Of a DNA stretch of 64,000 nt, positions 24,829 to 36,555 are shown piece after piece. Each line of letters starts with the position of its first letter. Positions within the stretch are counted from its first letter, which is position 1. Position numbers and translations under genes: made by a program. The DNA is from Welwitschia mirabilis (taxonomy: Eukaryota > Gnetophyta > Gnetopsida > Welwitschiales). The stretch is from contig JBOZIK010000001.1 of NCBI GenBank assembly GCA_051453625.1, forward strand, positions 281,716,451-281,780,450, given 5' to 3'. The notes under the pieces were generated by a model. It had not been told where the DNA came from. It saw only the letters and a program-made list of their open reading frames with translations, and made no database searches.

Positions 24829-26320
24829 GAATTTAATGCAACCATCATTGATAAAGAAGAAAACATAATTATGTTACTAATATTTATCCAAAATTCCTTA
24901 TGAACAATATCCCTATATTTTTCTTTGTACCTTCCTATTTAAGATAATTTTCTAAATGAAGAACTCATTTCCATTGCAATTTTTAGTCAGTAGTTCTAAA
25001 AATCCTACTCCATGGTATGTTAATATTGTCAATTATTTCATTACCCTAAAAGCTCCTCAACATTGGATTCACAATTATAAAAAATCTCTTCTTTATAGAA
25101 TAGGAGGTTATGAATTAATAAACCATACCTTTGCCAAAAATGTAAAGATTAAACCATGTCTACATGTGTGCTAGAACGGGAGTAGTATGCTATCCTTTCT
25201 CTTTAATATAATGATATGTTTGGAGGTTATTTTAGTGGCCAAAATACTTCTATGAAAATCCTTCATGTAGGTTTCTATTGACCTATTCTCTTTAAAGATT
25301 CATTTGAATTTACAATAAAATGTGATGCTTGTTAAAGTATTGAAAACTTTTAAAATCTTAAAACATGTCCCTTTAACCTATCTTAAAGTATGAACCTTTT
25401 AATTGTTGGGGTATATACTTCATTAATCCTCTTACACCGTCTTCTTATAATAAAAATTACATATTAATGGTATATGTGACCAAATGAATAGAAGTGATTC
25501 CTATAATTAAAATGATACCAAAACTATATGTTCTTCTCTTAGATCTAATATTTTCATAGATTTGGCCTTCTAGAATCTTAATTAGTGATCAAGGAACTTA
25601 TTTTATAAAAACTATTCTTATGAAACTCCTTCTCTCTATTGGAATTAAGCAAAGAATAGCTAACACTTATTATCCTCAAATCAATGGTTAAGGTAAAAAT
25701 GATAATAAAGAAATAAATAAATTACTTTAAAAACTAGTCTTCCAAAATAAGAAGTCTTGATCTATCAAATTTCGTGATGTACTTTGGGCTTATTGTACTA
25801 ACTGGTATAAATCACTTAGTTTTTTCCCTTATGAACTTGTATATTATAAAGCTTTTATTCTTCTCATTGTTTTATGCTATAATTCATATAAAACCATTTA
25901 TTAACTTAATGTCATGGATTTTAATAATAATCTTCAACATAGAGTAGTCTAACTTTGACATCTTGATGAGAAAAAAAATCATCCTATTTATGGATAACTC
26001 ATTTAAAACACTCAAGTAAAAGGCTTATCTCTAAAGATTTTTAACATAGTTAGTTGGTTCTATTATTTAATACCAAAGTATATCTTCTTTATAATAAATT
26101 AACCTCTAAATGGCTAGGTCCTTATGAGATAAAGAAAGTACATCTTAATGTCTCTATTGAGATTTCCAATCTAAACACTCATTAAAGGTTCAAATTAAAT
26201 GGACAATGGTTGAAGTTATATCAAAGACTTGATGATTATTATTATACCATGAATTTGATTGAAGTAATTAACTTAGATGATTCTCTTACTAAAGAGGGAT
26301 ATCTTCCCTTTATCATTATC
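24829..26320 (+). pseudogene. integrase remnant of the outer element
   Basis: The N-terminal part reads GGYFSGQNTSMKILHVGFY and DSFEFTIKCDAC near 25,215-25,330. The core shows WGIYFINPLTPSS near 25,407, ISDQGTYFIKTILMKLL near 25,580, and NTYYPQING-stop near 25,660-25,690. The catalytic triad reads Tyr, Asp, Lys instead of Asp, Asp, Glu, so it is dead. RDVLWAYCTNWY and YELVYYKA follow, then a C-terminal part KLTSKWLGPYEIKKVHLN near 26,095 and FKLNGQWLKLYQR near 26,187, typical of Athila/Tat integrase tails. The final segment YLPFIII ends near 26,320. Confidence 0.87.
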
Positions 26321-26329
26321 TAAATAATT

Positions 26330-27570
26330 TTTTAGATGGATTTTTTTAGTTGAGTCTTTTTACTATTTGATTATTTATTAACTTGGCTTTGTGTTAGATT
26401 CCATACCAGTTTTCATGAAATTAATTCTTTACTTTAGTAGTTTATAATAATAAATATTGAATTTTAGTAAATATAAAACATTTCAATGTATATGAACTTT
26501 AATGTCTATGTTAACTTCTACTTAAGTAGTAGTTATGTTAAGTTAAATGCTAATTTGCGAATTTCTACTTAATTAGTTTATTATTTCAATTATCAATTAA
26601 TGTTTTAAAAAAGAAATAATATTCTATTATTTTAGAAAAATAAAAAGAAAATAAAAATAAAAAATAAAATTGTAATGCTCGAATTTTCTACAACCAAAAA
26701 CTTTAAATGACATTATAATACCAAAATGTAATACCCATTTCTAATAATTAAAAAATTCTATACAATGCTCTAATATCAAAATGTAGATCCACTTAAAAGC
26801 TTCAAATTTATGCTAAGATATAATGTATAAGAAACCCAAATTTCATTATGATAATAAATAATTAATTAATTTACTTAGGTAGTTTTATAAAAGAAAACAA
26901 TAGTGAAATTTTTCCTAAAGAAATTCATTTATTTTTAACAATAAATATAGTAATTAATATTCTTAATATTTAATGATTAAAAAATAGGTATCAAGAATAC
27001 ACAAGAGTATGACCTATAGTGATATGAGTACTTAGAAAAACACTGAGTTAGGTCCATAACTCATAATAGAAGAATAGTAATAAATGATTAAAGAAATGGT
27101 CTAGGTCATGCATTAAAATGATATTTAGTCAAATACCATAAACCAAAATAAATTGAATCATTAATTTAAAACCATAACTTATAGTAAAAATGGCCATAAC
27201 AATTACATCTTCTTTTTAAAATATTCAAGTGTTAACCAACATCTCCCTTTCTTATTATCATTTCAAGTTGATCCACCATTGTTAAAACATTCACCCTTAA
27301 GAAGTGATTAATTAAAATAACCTTTACTCTTGATAAGCATAAACTTTCATGCTTCTGAAACAAAATTCCATAATGTTACCATCAAATACATGGAGATCTT
27401 TGACCAAGAAATTTTTCTATTGACTTTCTTGCTTGTTAAAGCCACAACTCGAATGTTATTATGTAACAACTACTCTAATCATGTTGTAGAGATGCTTTGA
27501 ATTCTTTTTTCACTTATTAAATCATAACAAATAAAATGGCTATATCTATAATAATGCTAACAGTCCTCCT
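26330..27570. other. unassigned AT-rich stretch after the outer integrase
   Basis: The 3' LTR of the outer element would be expected here, but I found no counterpart upstream of its gag. TGTAATGCTCGAATTTTC at 26,671-26,688 looks like the start of some plant gypsy LTRs, and a related TGTAATACCC is at 26,730; neither has a visible partner. Confidence 0.35.
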
Positions 27571-27574
27571 TCTA

Positions 27575-28185
27575 AATGTGGATCTTCAGTACTATAATGG
27601 TAAAGGAACAAACATGTTATATGAGAGGTTTAGGGTTTAATTCTTAGAAGATAATATACATAATAACATTTTAAATATTATTTAATAAAAAATAATGGAA
27701 AATATAAATTTAAAATTGTTCCCTTTCAAACACAAGCTCATGGTTGGTGTAGTGGTAAAGGAATTAACACGTCAAACGAGAGGTGTAGGGCTTAATTTCC
27801 AGCATGAAGCTTACATTATATTTTATTTATAAATTCATTTATGAAAAGATAATGGTGGCAATCATAAAAATTAAAGGGCTTAATGTTCTAAGTATTAATC
27901 CTTCCTTGGTATAGTGGAACAGAATGACTGAGTTAAATAAAAGATTAAGGATTTGATTCTTAGTGTAAAATCTGCAACCATCTTTTTAACATTATAAAAA
28001 TTTTAATAAAAATAAAAATGGAAATTGGTAAAAATTAAGGTTATTCATATTCTACTCATTGATCCTTTGTTAGCATAATGGAAAGAGAATGAATGGATCA
28101 AACGAAAGATTTAGGATTTGATTCCTAATGTGAATTTCACAACCCTATTTTAAAACTTATAAAAATTATAGTAAAAATAAACTAT
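27575..28185 (+). repeat. four tandem tRNA-like (SINE-head-like) units
   Basis: Four units repeat every 156-164 bp. Each has an A-box-like string (ATAATGGTAAAGG at 27,593, GTAGTGGTAAAGG at 27,749, ATAGTGGAACAG at about 27,911, CATAATGGAAAG at about 28,074) and, about 35 bp later, a B-box-like string (GGGTTTAATTC, GGGCTTAATTTCC, GGATTTGATTC, GGATTTGATTCC; RNA polymerase III B boxes have GGTTCGANTCC). AT-rich spacers with oligo-A follow each. The heads resemble tRNA-derived plant SINEs with the B-box CG turned to TG or TA. No copy could fold as a working tRNA by eye. Confidence 0.7.
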
Positions 28186-28907
28186 TATGTAGGCCTAGCT
28201 ATTTTCCAACTCCTCCTCCACATTAATCAAACTTTACCTTCTTTTATCATATAAACCCCTTATCAAACTATGAAGTAGAAGAATAGAAGATTAGATCCTA
28301 TGTAGAGTTTTATCCAATCAAGTTACTTTTCTTTTAAACATTATTATGTTATAAAATAAATCTCATATGTCCTATCCTACCCTTCATAGTTCTATCTATT
28401 TATCTAATAAGTAAATAAATTTCTTTCAAGATTAGAATATGGAAGTTTGATAAGAAGATAAGGACACATTGCCACATCTCTATTGCAATTTCAAGAAGAT
28501 ATATTTCATAATAGACATGAGTTAAGTTTCAAAGTGATTTCAAGATTATAAAATCATTATAACACTAATATATTAAGATCCATAACAAGATCATAAGATT
28601 ATCACTCAAATATAACATGAACTAGAAATAATAATCGCCACTCCATTATGCCCTCCTTGGCAATTAATTTATCATTAAAGAAGGTCCCATTTTTTTAACT
28701 TGTTTACATAAAAATATGGATTGAGAACTATGAAATTTTCATAGCTCCCAATATGGAATAAGAGAGGAAAGATAAAGATTAAATAATTCTAATTCTCAAG
28801 ATAGATAAGAAAAAATTAATATTTCTAAGCAATAAATTTATGAAAATGAAAATGAGAAGAACTATTTTTTTTTTTAATTTTTTCATATGTTTTCCATTCC
28901 TTCATTG
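28186..28907. other. unassigned AT-rich stretch
   Basis: No coding similarity, no repeat structure and no element end seen. Confidence 0.4.
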
Positions 28908-29114
28908 CCTCATTTGATGATCTGTGGAGTCCACTACCTCATTTGATAATCTATGGATTTTTCATATTCTCATACTTTATTACCTTATTTAGTGATTTGT
29001 GGAGCCTTCTACCTCAATCATTGATCTATGATTATATTAATTTCATAGCCATATTTGATGACCTATGGGTTCCCACCTTCCATTGCCTCATTTGGTGATC
29101 TATGGAATTTTCAT
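28908..29114. repeat. minisatellite, about six degenerate units
   Basis: Units beginning CCTCATTTGATGATCTGTGG start at 28,908, 28,937, 28,983, 29,012, 29,049 and 29,086. Their lengths alternate between about 29 and 37-46 bp, so a 29-bp core with variable tails is repeated. It ends 120 bp before the CACTA transposon. Confidence 0.75.
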
Positions 29115-29233
29115 TTCTGTAAGAATTATGATTCAAGATAGCATAAGAAGATATAACAATAAGATACATCATCAAGACAAAAATTTTTAATAATAATAAA
29201 TGTTAAATTACAATCACACTTAACTTCCAAAAT

Positions 29234-29247
29234 CACTACAAGAAATA
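29234..29247 (+). repeat. left terminal inverted repeat of the CACTA element
   Basis: CACTACAAGAAATA is the canonical CACTA end of plant En/Spm transposons. Confidence 0.85.
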
Positions 29248-29490
29248 GAGGCTTTTAAGGTGTTTATTTCAATGAATGACTTGAAAACAAAAATATCTAA
29301 TTCTTTTATGATGTTTTCTAAATGAACACCTTAAAAGCCCATGTCAAACATTTTTAAAACATTTATAAATCAATGCCTTAAATCTTTAAACTTTTTTAAG
29401 GCACTTAACTAAATAAAATCCATAAAAGATCTTGGATTTTAAGGCGTTTAATATGATAAATGCTGTAAAAGCAGAGATCATTAAAAAAAA
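29248..29490. repeat. left subterminal repeat region of the CACTA element
   Basis: Words such as TTTTAAGGTGTTT, ACACCTTAAAAG, AATGCCTTAAA, TTAAGGCACTTA and TTTTAAGGCGTTTAA appear in alternating orientation and could form hairpins. They match the same words at 36,290-36,541. Confidence 0.8.
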
Positions 29491-29584
29491 AAAAAACCAT
29501 TGCCACGCATGTGTAGTCAATAATAATCTAACCCATCATAGCATGCATTATTTCATGTTTTAAACTTAGTGCTGCTCTACTCAT

Positions 29585-29670
29585 GCATTGTTGCTCCACT
29601 ATGCTCACACCTTGCTACTTGTGCCTTGCTCATGCCTTGCTGCTCATGTCTTGCTTACATCTCAATTACA
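29585..29670 (+). repeat. CTTGCT-rich degenerate minisatellite
   Basis: Repeated TTGCT(N)CTCATGCC-type words (CTTGCTACTTGTGC, CTTGCTCATGC, CTTGCTGCTCATGT, CTTGCTTACAT) form a small tract of higher GC inside the CACTA element. Confidence 0.55.
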
Positions 29671-29829
29671 CCTTTCTTCTCCACTTGTGCAAGGACCAGA
29701 GTCTATAGGACAATAAAATCATAAGGACTGCAGGGCCAGAGACTGAATGAATAGCACCGAGTAGTGTTACTACACTAGCAAAGGTGTGTTCCTAGGTCAT
29801 CCTTGTGTAATATTTACGTTGCTATTACT

Positions 29830-32780
29830 TTTTTTTTTTTTTTTGCAAATGCATTTTACATGGGATTTTTGTAGGTTTTGATGGTGAATTTTGGACTAAA
29901 ATAAGCTTTAACATACGCTGACCATAGGAGTAGAACTGAGCAGAAAGGACTAGTAAATTGATTCTATACCATCTAAAAATGCCTAAAATTTTAGATGCTA
30001 GTTTTGTCACCTTGCAAAGCACAACTTGTTAAAACTTAATCATCATATCATAGTTATCTGTGCATATTTCTAGAGCTAACATGCAATTGTCTAGATTGTC
30101 TTTCATTTCAAATTCAACTTTTTATTGTGTGTATTATTAACCTTAGTTATAAGAATTAAAATCCTTTATTCATAGAATAATGATTTTAGCATCTCCTATA
30201 GGCCCTAATGGATTTCTTCAGGTATTGAACTTGAACTCATGAAGAAGAGTTTTCTTCCTTTTGGTGAATTCTCCTCTATAGAATTACTATACTTTTTGAT
30301 GAGGTACACAGTAAGAATCACTGAGACTATCTATTTGGAATTTGTTATTATGTTAAATCATCATTGTCTTAACTAGTGGGCTAGAAATTCTTTGCTTTAT
30401 CATGTGCTTAATAGATTCAGTTCTTACACTATTTATAGAATTTATCAACAACAATGTTTGGACTAGTATACTCTACTAATAAGAGTGAGATGTTTCTATT
30501 TCTGATTGCTAATCAGGATGTGGATAAGGAAATAGCGTTAAATCTACTTAAAGTTAAAACTACCTTCTTTTTGTTTTCAGATAAAAGGGAGTACAATGAA
30601 GCAAAGGACTAGTCTCAAGAGGGAGTTTGAAATCAAAACTAAGAGATCACATAGATTTAATAAAGGACAGAAGGCTAGTGCATGGAGAGAGAGGTGTAGA
30701 ACAGGTTTTACCTTTATCACTAGCTAATTATTGAACCTATCTTGCTTGAATTCTCTTATTTTATTTTATTATTAAACAATCCTTTTTACCCATTATTTGA
30801 ATATGATCTATTATCAGAATGGTTCCTTGTGATATTGGATGATTTTCTAGAAGAAGGCTAATGCATGGAGAGAGAGGTGCTTAAGTGCTATCATATTAAA
30901 GTATGCCTTACTGTTATTCTATGCTATTATATTTTTTGTACTATGTTGATTAATTTGAAGTGTATTTCTTATTAATAAATAAGAAAATGTAGGAAAATTG
31001 AGACTTGATTTCTTTCATTCACATATGATGTAAATGCTTGTGTTATAGTAATATCTAAGTTGATGTATATATTGATTTTTTTTTAATTTTTAGAGCTATT
31101 ACTTTATGTTTTTAAAAGCCTTGCATTGAATCATTTGTGAATTTCTATTTGTTACATTCATACTAATCATTTAGAAAAAGTTTCTTTTTCCTATAGTTTT
31201 CTTTTTTCTAAAAAAAGAAGTTAAATTATTATTCTAAATCTAACTCTGAGAGATAACCATATGAGAAATTCCATATAGTGATAAATAGAAAACCCAATGT
31301 GGCATTGGGCTTATGCTTACTAGTAAAGGGTTTTGCTTATTTTACATTAACATACTGACATGTTAAAAATTTATTGTGAAAAAACTGAGGACATGTACCA
31401 AATACATTTTCATATTAAACATTCCTTTAAAACTTACAATACAAATGTCCAATGACAATGAAAACCATCTAGACAGATATAAACGAAAAATATCTAAAAG
31501 AGATAAGGATTTATTACTTATAGTAATATAAATGCAAAAGAGTGAAGCAAAGGACTCAAAACCCTTTCAATAGTTTCGTACTAAAATTGGTCACAACTAT
31601 CAAATTAGGGAAGCTCTTGTTTTATGGATTGATATTTTTTATTTTTCAATGTTGTATTAGTTGTTGTTTAATTTCAAAGATCTATTATTTGATCTTGTTT
31701 TGTATCCTATGCACAAATTGATATCTTAATCTTCACCATAATTTAGGTTACTATTTCCCAATATGTACAATGTGCTAAAGCCAATGGTTAAGTATAGCGA
31801 TGTTCCTTGATGTTCTTCTATGAGATATTACTAAATTATGATCAAATCCTATACATCAAGGTTGTAGAAGGCCCTATTTAGATTCTAAAACTAGGATTCA
31901 AATTTTCTAAGAACTATTTCCATTAATAGTTATTAGAACTATTTATGTCTTTTCATATGCATTGAAAAAGTGCACTTAAAAGGATCCCTGGAGGTTTGCC
32001 ATGGATGTTCTAAGACATTGTGTTTAGAACCTCCTTCAATAAGGATCCATATTTAGGATGTACGGGGAACATGTAGTGGATGAATCATTTTTGTTATTCT
32101 AATTTCAAAGATACATGGGTCCATGTAGATGTGTCTTCACATTGTTCAGATAAGCTTTCGTTTTTCTCTAGCTTGATGCATTAAGGAATCTCTTGAATGT
32201 TATTTGAAGAAGAAATTAATTGCTAGAAAACATAATCACTACCCTTATATTTTATATTCCATTTAAGTAGTATGTAGAAAGGGAAAACCTAGCCAGGAAC
32301 CTACTCACCTAGCATCTTGTCCAACTAATTAACATACTTTGCCCTCACATTGTCAAGAAACAAAGTATACACTATAAATAAGTGGATTACATGATCATAA
32401 AACTAGAGCAATTGAATTTCTTTTCTTCATTGACCCAAAAAAAAAAAAAAATTCACATTATAAAGCATCTTAGAATAATTTAGGTTCATATTTTTACATC
32501 CTAGATTTGATGATTTTGGATTATAAGCTATTGTAGTTGGACCTATTAAAACAATAGATAGTTCCAATAGTTTAAGTAGAGAAGAACTAGTTGATGTACT
32601 TAAGACATGCCTTTTTTTATTTTGGATATGTTTCATTGTTTTTTGATTTTTTTTACACAAGAAAAAAAATTCCACTATGAATTTATGATTTAACAAAATT
32701 ATAACACATTTAAATATTTGTAGTAATAGTATGAAACTTTACATCTATGATTGTTTATAATCCTAGCTATGATTAGTAAA
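29830..32780. other. CACTA interior, no recognised gene
   Basis: A short direct repeat of the word GGCTA(G/A)TGCATGGAGAGAGAGGTG occurs near 30,672 and 30,856. Otherwise I see no domain, and open frames are short. The sequence has somewhat fewer stops and less AT than the window average, so it could include decayed host or transposase sequence. Confidence 0.35.
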
Positions 32781-33791
32781 AGTTCCAAAAAAAATTAAAA
32801 ATTTTTCATTTTTTAATGTTGATTTTCCCATTTGTACTCTGGATATGTTTCATAACATGGTTTGGTTTCCCAAACTTTAGGTTAGATCACTTCACAAATA
32901 GTATTTGGAAAGCTTGTGACACATAGGTCCTATGTCATACTATTTATCAACACAAATTATAAGCTATTGTATGTCATAATCTTTATCAACACATGTTATA
33001 AGCTATATACAATAAGATGATAATGTTTGAAGTATAATCAAATAGTAGTATCATGTGTTAGATTGGAAATTAGTGGATTTTTATGATCTAGGCATAAAAA
33101 GTTGGCTAATCAAAATCTATGTTTATAAGCTAACAAGCCAACCTTTATCTTTATATTTATCTTGATCTTCATTTCTATTTGATTCAAATGGTTTAGACCT
33201 TTGTAGCACTTGCTAAGTTGTCAATTTGTGTTTATCTTGTGTAAATTTGTTAGTTGAGGAATGCAATGTTTCTAAAAGAGGGTAATTTATAAAATACAGT
33301 AAAAAGGGTCTAATGGAACCTAGAAGAGCCTGGGTGTGGACCATTATGTAGATCTAATTAGACATGTTTAAAGTATGTTTCAAAGCAGGATGCTAATCAA
33401 TTTGGAGTATTACTAACACATGAATAAGAGAACATGTAAGCATGAAATTAAATTATAGGACTCAATAATGAATTTGATAGCCTTGAAAGGTATAATATCT
33501 TATGTTCAACACACCAAGAATTAGTTAACAAAATGAAGTTAGAAGAGCCATATTGTAACCAGAGCTGCATGCAATTGCTAGATGATGAGCTAGTAGCATT
33601 GTTGCTAGATGCATTGCATTATCATGGGCATAGTAACAAATTGTCCTTACCTATGTAAGTAAGACTTGAGAGTGTAGCCAAATGCATTATTTGGTTAGAT
33701 ATATAGTAATGACATGATTGCTACCTATTTCACCTAGATAGACTTTGTGATAGTTGTAGTTACAATAACTAATTTTTACATTTAATTTTAG
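32781..33791 (+). repeat. direct duplication, copy A (~1.0 kb)
   Basis: It matches 33,892-34,908 at an offset of about 1,117 bases, with roughly one difference in ten to twelve by eye. It ends with TTTTACATTTAATTTTAG directly at the 100-N gap. Inside is a smaller two-copy repeat (TATGTCATA...TTATAAGCTAT, 32,931-33,006). Confidence 0.85.
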
Positions 33792-33891
33792 NNNNNNNNN
33801 NNNNNNNNNNNNNNNNNNNNNNNNNNNNNNNNNNNNNNNNNNNNNNNNNNNNNNNNNNNNNNNNNNNNNNNNNNNNNNNNNNNNNNNNNNN
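33792..33891. other. assembly gap (100 N)
   Basis: A placeholder gap between the two copies of the 1.1-kb duplication; its true length is unknown. Confidence 0.95.
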
Positions 33892-34908
33892 AACTTCCAA
33901 AAAACCAAAAAAATTCAAAATTTTCATTTTTTAATGTTGATTTTTCCATTGCACTCTAGATATGTTTCATAACATGGTTGGATATCCCAAACTTCAGGTT
34001 AAATCACTTCATAAATAGTATTTGGTAAGCTTGGGACACATAGGTCCTATGTCATACTATTTATCAACACAAATTATAAGCTATCCTATGTCATAATCTT
34101 TATTAACACACGTTATAAGCTATATACAATAAGATGATAATGTTTAAAGTATAATCAAATAGTAGTGTCATGTGTTATATTCAAAATTAGTGGATTTTTA
34201 TGATCTAGGCACAAAAAGTTGGCTAACTGAAATCTGTGTTTATAAGCTAACAAGCCAACCTTTATCTTCATATTTATCCTGATCTCCATTTTTCTTTGAT
34301 TTGAATGGTTGTGATCTTTGTAGCACTTTCTAAGTTTCCAGTTTGTGTTTATCTTATGTAAATTTGTTAGTTGAGGAAGGTAATGCCTCTAAAGGAGGGA
34401 AATTTATAAAATACAGCAAAAAGGGTCTGATGGAACTTGGGAGAGCTTGGGTGTGAATCATTATGTAGATCTAATTTAACATGTTTGAAGTATGTTTTAG
34501 AGTAGGAAACTAATCAATTTGGAGTATTATTGACACCTAAATAAGAGAACATGAAAGCATGAAATTAAACTACAAGACTCAACAATGAATTTGGCAGCCT
34601 TGGAAGGCACAATATCTCATGTTCATCACACCAAGAATCAATTGACAAAATGAAGTTAGAAGAGCTACATTGTAATCAAAGTTGCATGCAATTGTTGGAT
34701 GATGAACTAGCAGCATTTTTGCTAGATGCATTGCATTGTCGTGGGCATAGTGACAAATTGTTCTCGCCTATGTAGTTGAGACTTGAGAGCGTATCCAAAT
34801 GCATTATTTGGTCACACATCTAGTGATGACATGATTGCTACTTGTTTCACCTGGATAGACTTTGTGATAGTTGTAGTTACAATAACTAATTTTTACATTT
34901 AATTTTAG
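33892..34908 (+). repeat. direct duplication, copy B (~1.0 kb)
   Basis: Starts within the shared TTCCAAAAAA...CATTTTTTAATGTTGATTTT block and ends with TTTTACATTTAATTTTAG, after which the sequence continues uniquely (GATGAATC). The internal small repeat is at 34,049-34,123. It contains no recognised coding domain. Confidence 0.85.
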
Positions 34909-36289
34909 GATGAATCTTTTTATATTACCTCTTTTTTGAGCTGGTTGTAACTAAACCTATGAAGAGTCTAGATCTGCAAAAAGTTATTTCAGTAAGGAAC
35001 TTCTCCTTTTTAAAGATCTGTTGCATTTAAAATTCATGACATTGGAGATCAAAGTATCAAAAGAGCTACTGAGAGTTTTGGAACTAGTTTACTTAAAACT
35101 TCTTGTTAGTTAAAATTTATCTCATTTGTCTAAACTCCAAACCCCACTATCAACCATTATTTCTTTTTTAGGAGATTGTTCTCTAATAAAGTGATTTTTA
35201 GCTTTCTTATGTTCTAAGCTATTAGTCACATATTTTTAAGCATTATTTAATGTAATTGTGATTTGGAGCATGATAATTAACTTTCTAAGATAATGAGCCT
35301 TGAAGAAATGATTTTTAATATTGATACTCGCCTGCTTTCTTCCTCTTTAAAGAGCTTTTCTAAGTCCCTAGCTTGTCTCTTATACAAGACATTGCTCTAT
35401 AGTAAGGTTCTTTGCATCTTTTATATGCTCTAAACTTCTATTCATTTATTCCAAGAATTAGATTTCATGTCTGTGATAGATAATAAACCTTGATTAAAGG
35501 ATCTGTGGATTGATAATTACTAGCCTAGTATAATCATAATCAACTTCTTTCTTTGTAATAAAAAACCACACATGCATGCACATATTTTCAAGAACTCTAA
35601 TTCTATGACTTGTTAGCTTCATTATTTTTAATACTTATGATTTTAATATTTTTTATATATTTTGTGACTGTTATGTTTTACACACAACATAGTAAGATGG
35701 TATGACATTGGGGATTAAGCAACTAATATACAATGCATTTTATCTACGTGATAGCTAGTTCTAACAATACCCTACTCTCTTGGTCAAATTGTGAAAAATA
35801 TAATTTTATCACATTAAGTGTAACATAAGGTAGATTTTGATTTGATGAGTTTTATAGAGTTTTGAGAGGAGGTGAACTTTGTACTTCTTTATTTGAAAAT
35901 CCAAGTTATAATTAGCATTTATGTCATTTTTTTAAAAATTTATTGTTTAGTTTAGTGATTTTATTAGTCTAAGCAACATGTTAAAGATTCTACCAAATAT
36001 TTTGCCTTCTATCTTTTTGACATTTTTTTTTTCATTATAGTCTAAGCACCAACCTTCTTGCATTCACTATTTGGAATGAAAAACCAGTGATTTGAGTAAT
36101 GAAGACTTAATATACCTTAACAAAGGCCTGAGGAAAGGAGATCTAGACATTAGAACTAAGTTGTAGATTCCTACTCTTAGAATAGTAGCTTTTGATCTAT
36201 TCCTTTAAACCCTAGTAATTACTTATATGGAATGCTCTGTAAATAGTGCACAAATCATGTAATTTTTTTTTCTTACCCTAGTGAACCTT
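34909..36289. other. CACTA interior, right part, no recognised gene
   Basis: No domain or clear repeat seen between the duplication and the right subterminal region. Confidence 0.4.
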
Positions 36290-36541
36290 TTGAGGAGTTT
36301 ATTTGGTAAAACACCTCAAGAGAGAATTAAGGCGTTTCTTTAGGAAAATGCCTCAAAAGGCTTTTAAGGAGTGCATTCCAAAAAAAACCTCAAAATCCTT
36401 TTGAGGCATTTATTTAAAAAACGCCTTAAAACACATTTTTAAGGCATTTTTATTCAAATGCCTTAGAAATGTCTTAAAATCCTGCGGGTTTTTAAGAAGA
36501 TTCTTTTTGAAGCATTTTTTGAAGGAATGCCTTATAGCCTA
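36290..36541. repeat. right subterminal repeat region of the CACTA element
   Basis: Alternating AAGGCGTTT, AATGCCTC, GAGGCATTTATTT, AACGCCTTAAAA, AAGGCATTTTT and AATGCCTTAG words form several potential hairpins, more regular than on the left. Confidence 0.82.
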
Positions 36542-36555
36542 TATTTCTTGTAGTA
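36542..36555 (-). repeat. right terminal inverted repeat of the CACTA element
   Basis: TATTTCTTGTAGTA is the complement of the left end apart from the terminal base, where G to A (TAGTG to TAGTA) fits the general decay. Confidence 0.8.

Larger units (their letters stand above)
7150..26320 (+). mobile_element. outer Athila/Tat-like Ty3/gypsy element, split by an insertion
   Basis: The remnant runs gag (7,150-8,300), protease (8,845-9,235), RT and the first part of RNase H (9,700-10,699), then resumes after a 13.3-kb insertion with the rest of RNase H (24,013-24,189) and integrase (24,829-26,320). Gene order and motifs are those of the plant Athila/Tat group. Its LTRs were not found. Frames are broken throughout, mainly by TAA/TAG at positions where the family has Gln. 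The 639-N gap lies between RNase H and integrase. Confidence 0.85.
29234..36555. mobile_element. CACTA (En/Spm-like) DNA transposon, probably non-autonomous
   Basis: The left end reads CACTACAAGAAATA and the right end is its inverted complement TATTTCTTGTAGTA, with one change in the last base (TAGTG expected). Both ends are followed inward by many copies, in both orientations, of AAGGCRTTT-like words, the subterminal repeats to which a CACTA transposase binds. The 3-bp flanks are AAT and AAG, not a perfect duplication. I saw no TNP2-type transposase in the interior, so the element probably depended on a relative; a decayed gene could have escaped me. Confidence 0.82.

Noticed and set aside
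24163-24903. Long frames of over 200 codons across the N runs (also near 10,800, 22,600, 57,900 and 60,650)
   Set aside because: They are made almost wholly of N and have no information.
26671-26740. TGTAATGCTCG / TGTAATACCC as LTR starts
   Set aside because: No partner LTR, no polypurine tract or primer-binding site next to them, and no identifiable LTR end downstream.
27741-27810. Functional tRNA gene in the second tRNA-like unit
   Set aside because: The B box is changed, and no acceptor stem or anticodon arm pairing could be drawn; it is better seen as a SINE-head-like repeat.
29825-30022. Minus-strand 65-codon frame ending in poly-Lys
   Set aside because: It reads through an oligo-T tract, has no domain, and lies in noncoding CACTA interior.
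36290-36541. CRISPR-like array from repeated AAGGCGTTT words
   Set aside because: Repeats alternate in orientation, are short and degenerate, and lie at a CACTA end in a plant genome; they are subterminal transposase-binding repeats.
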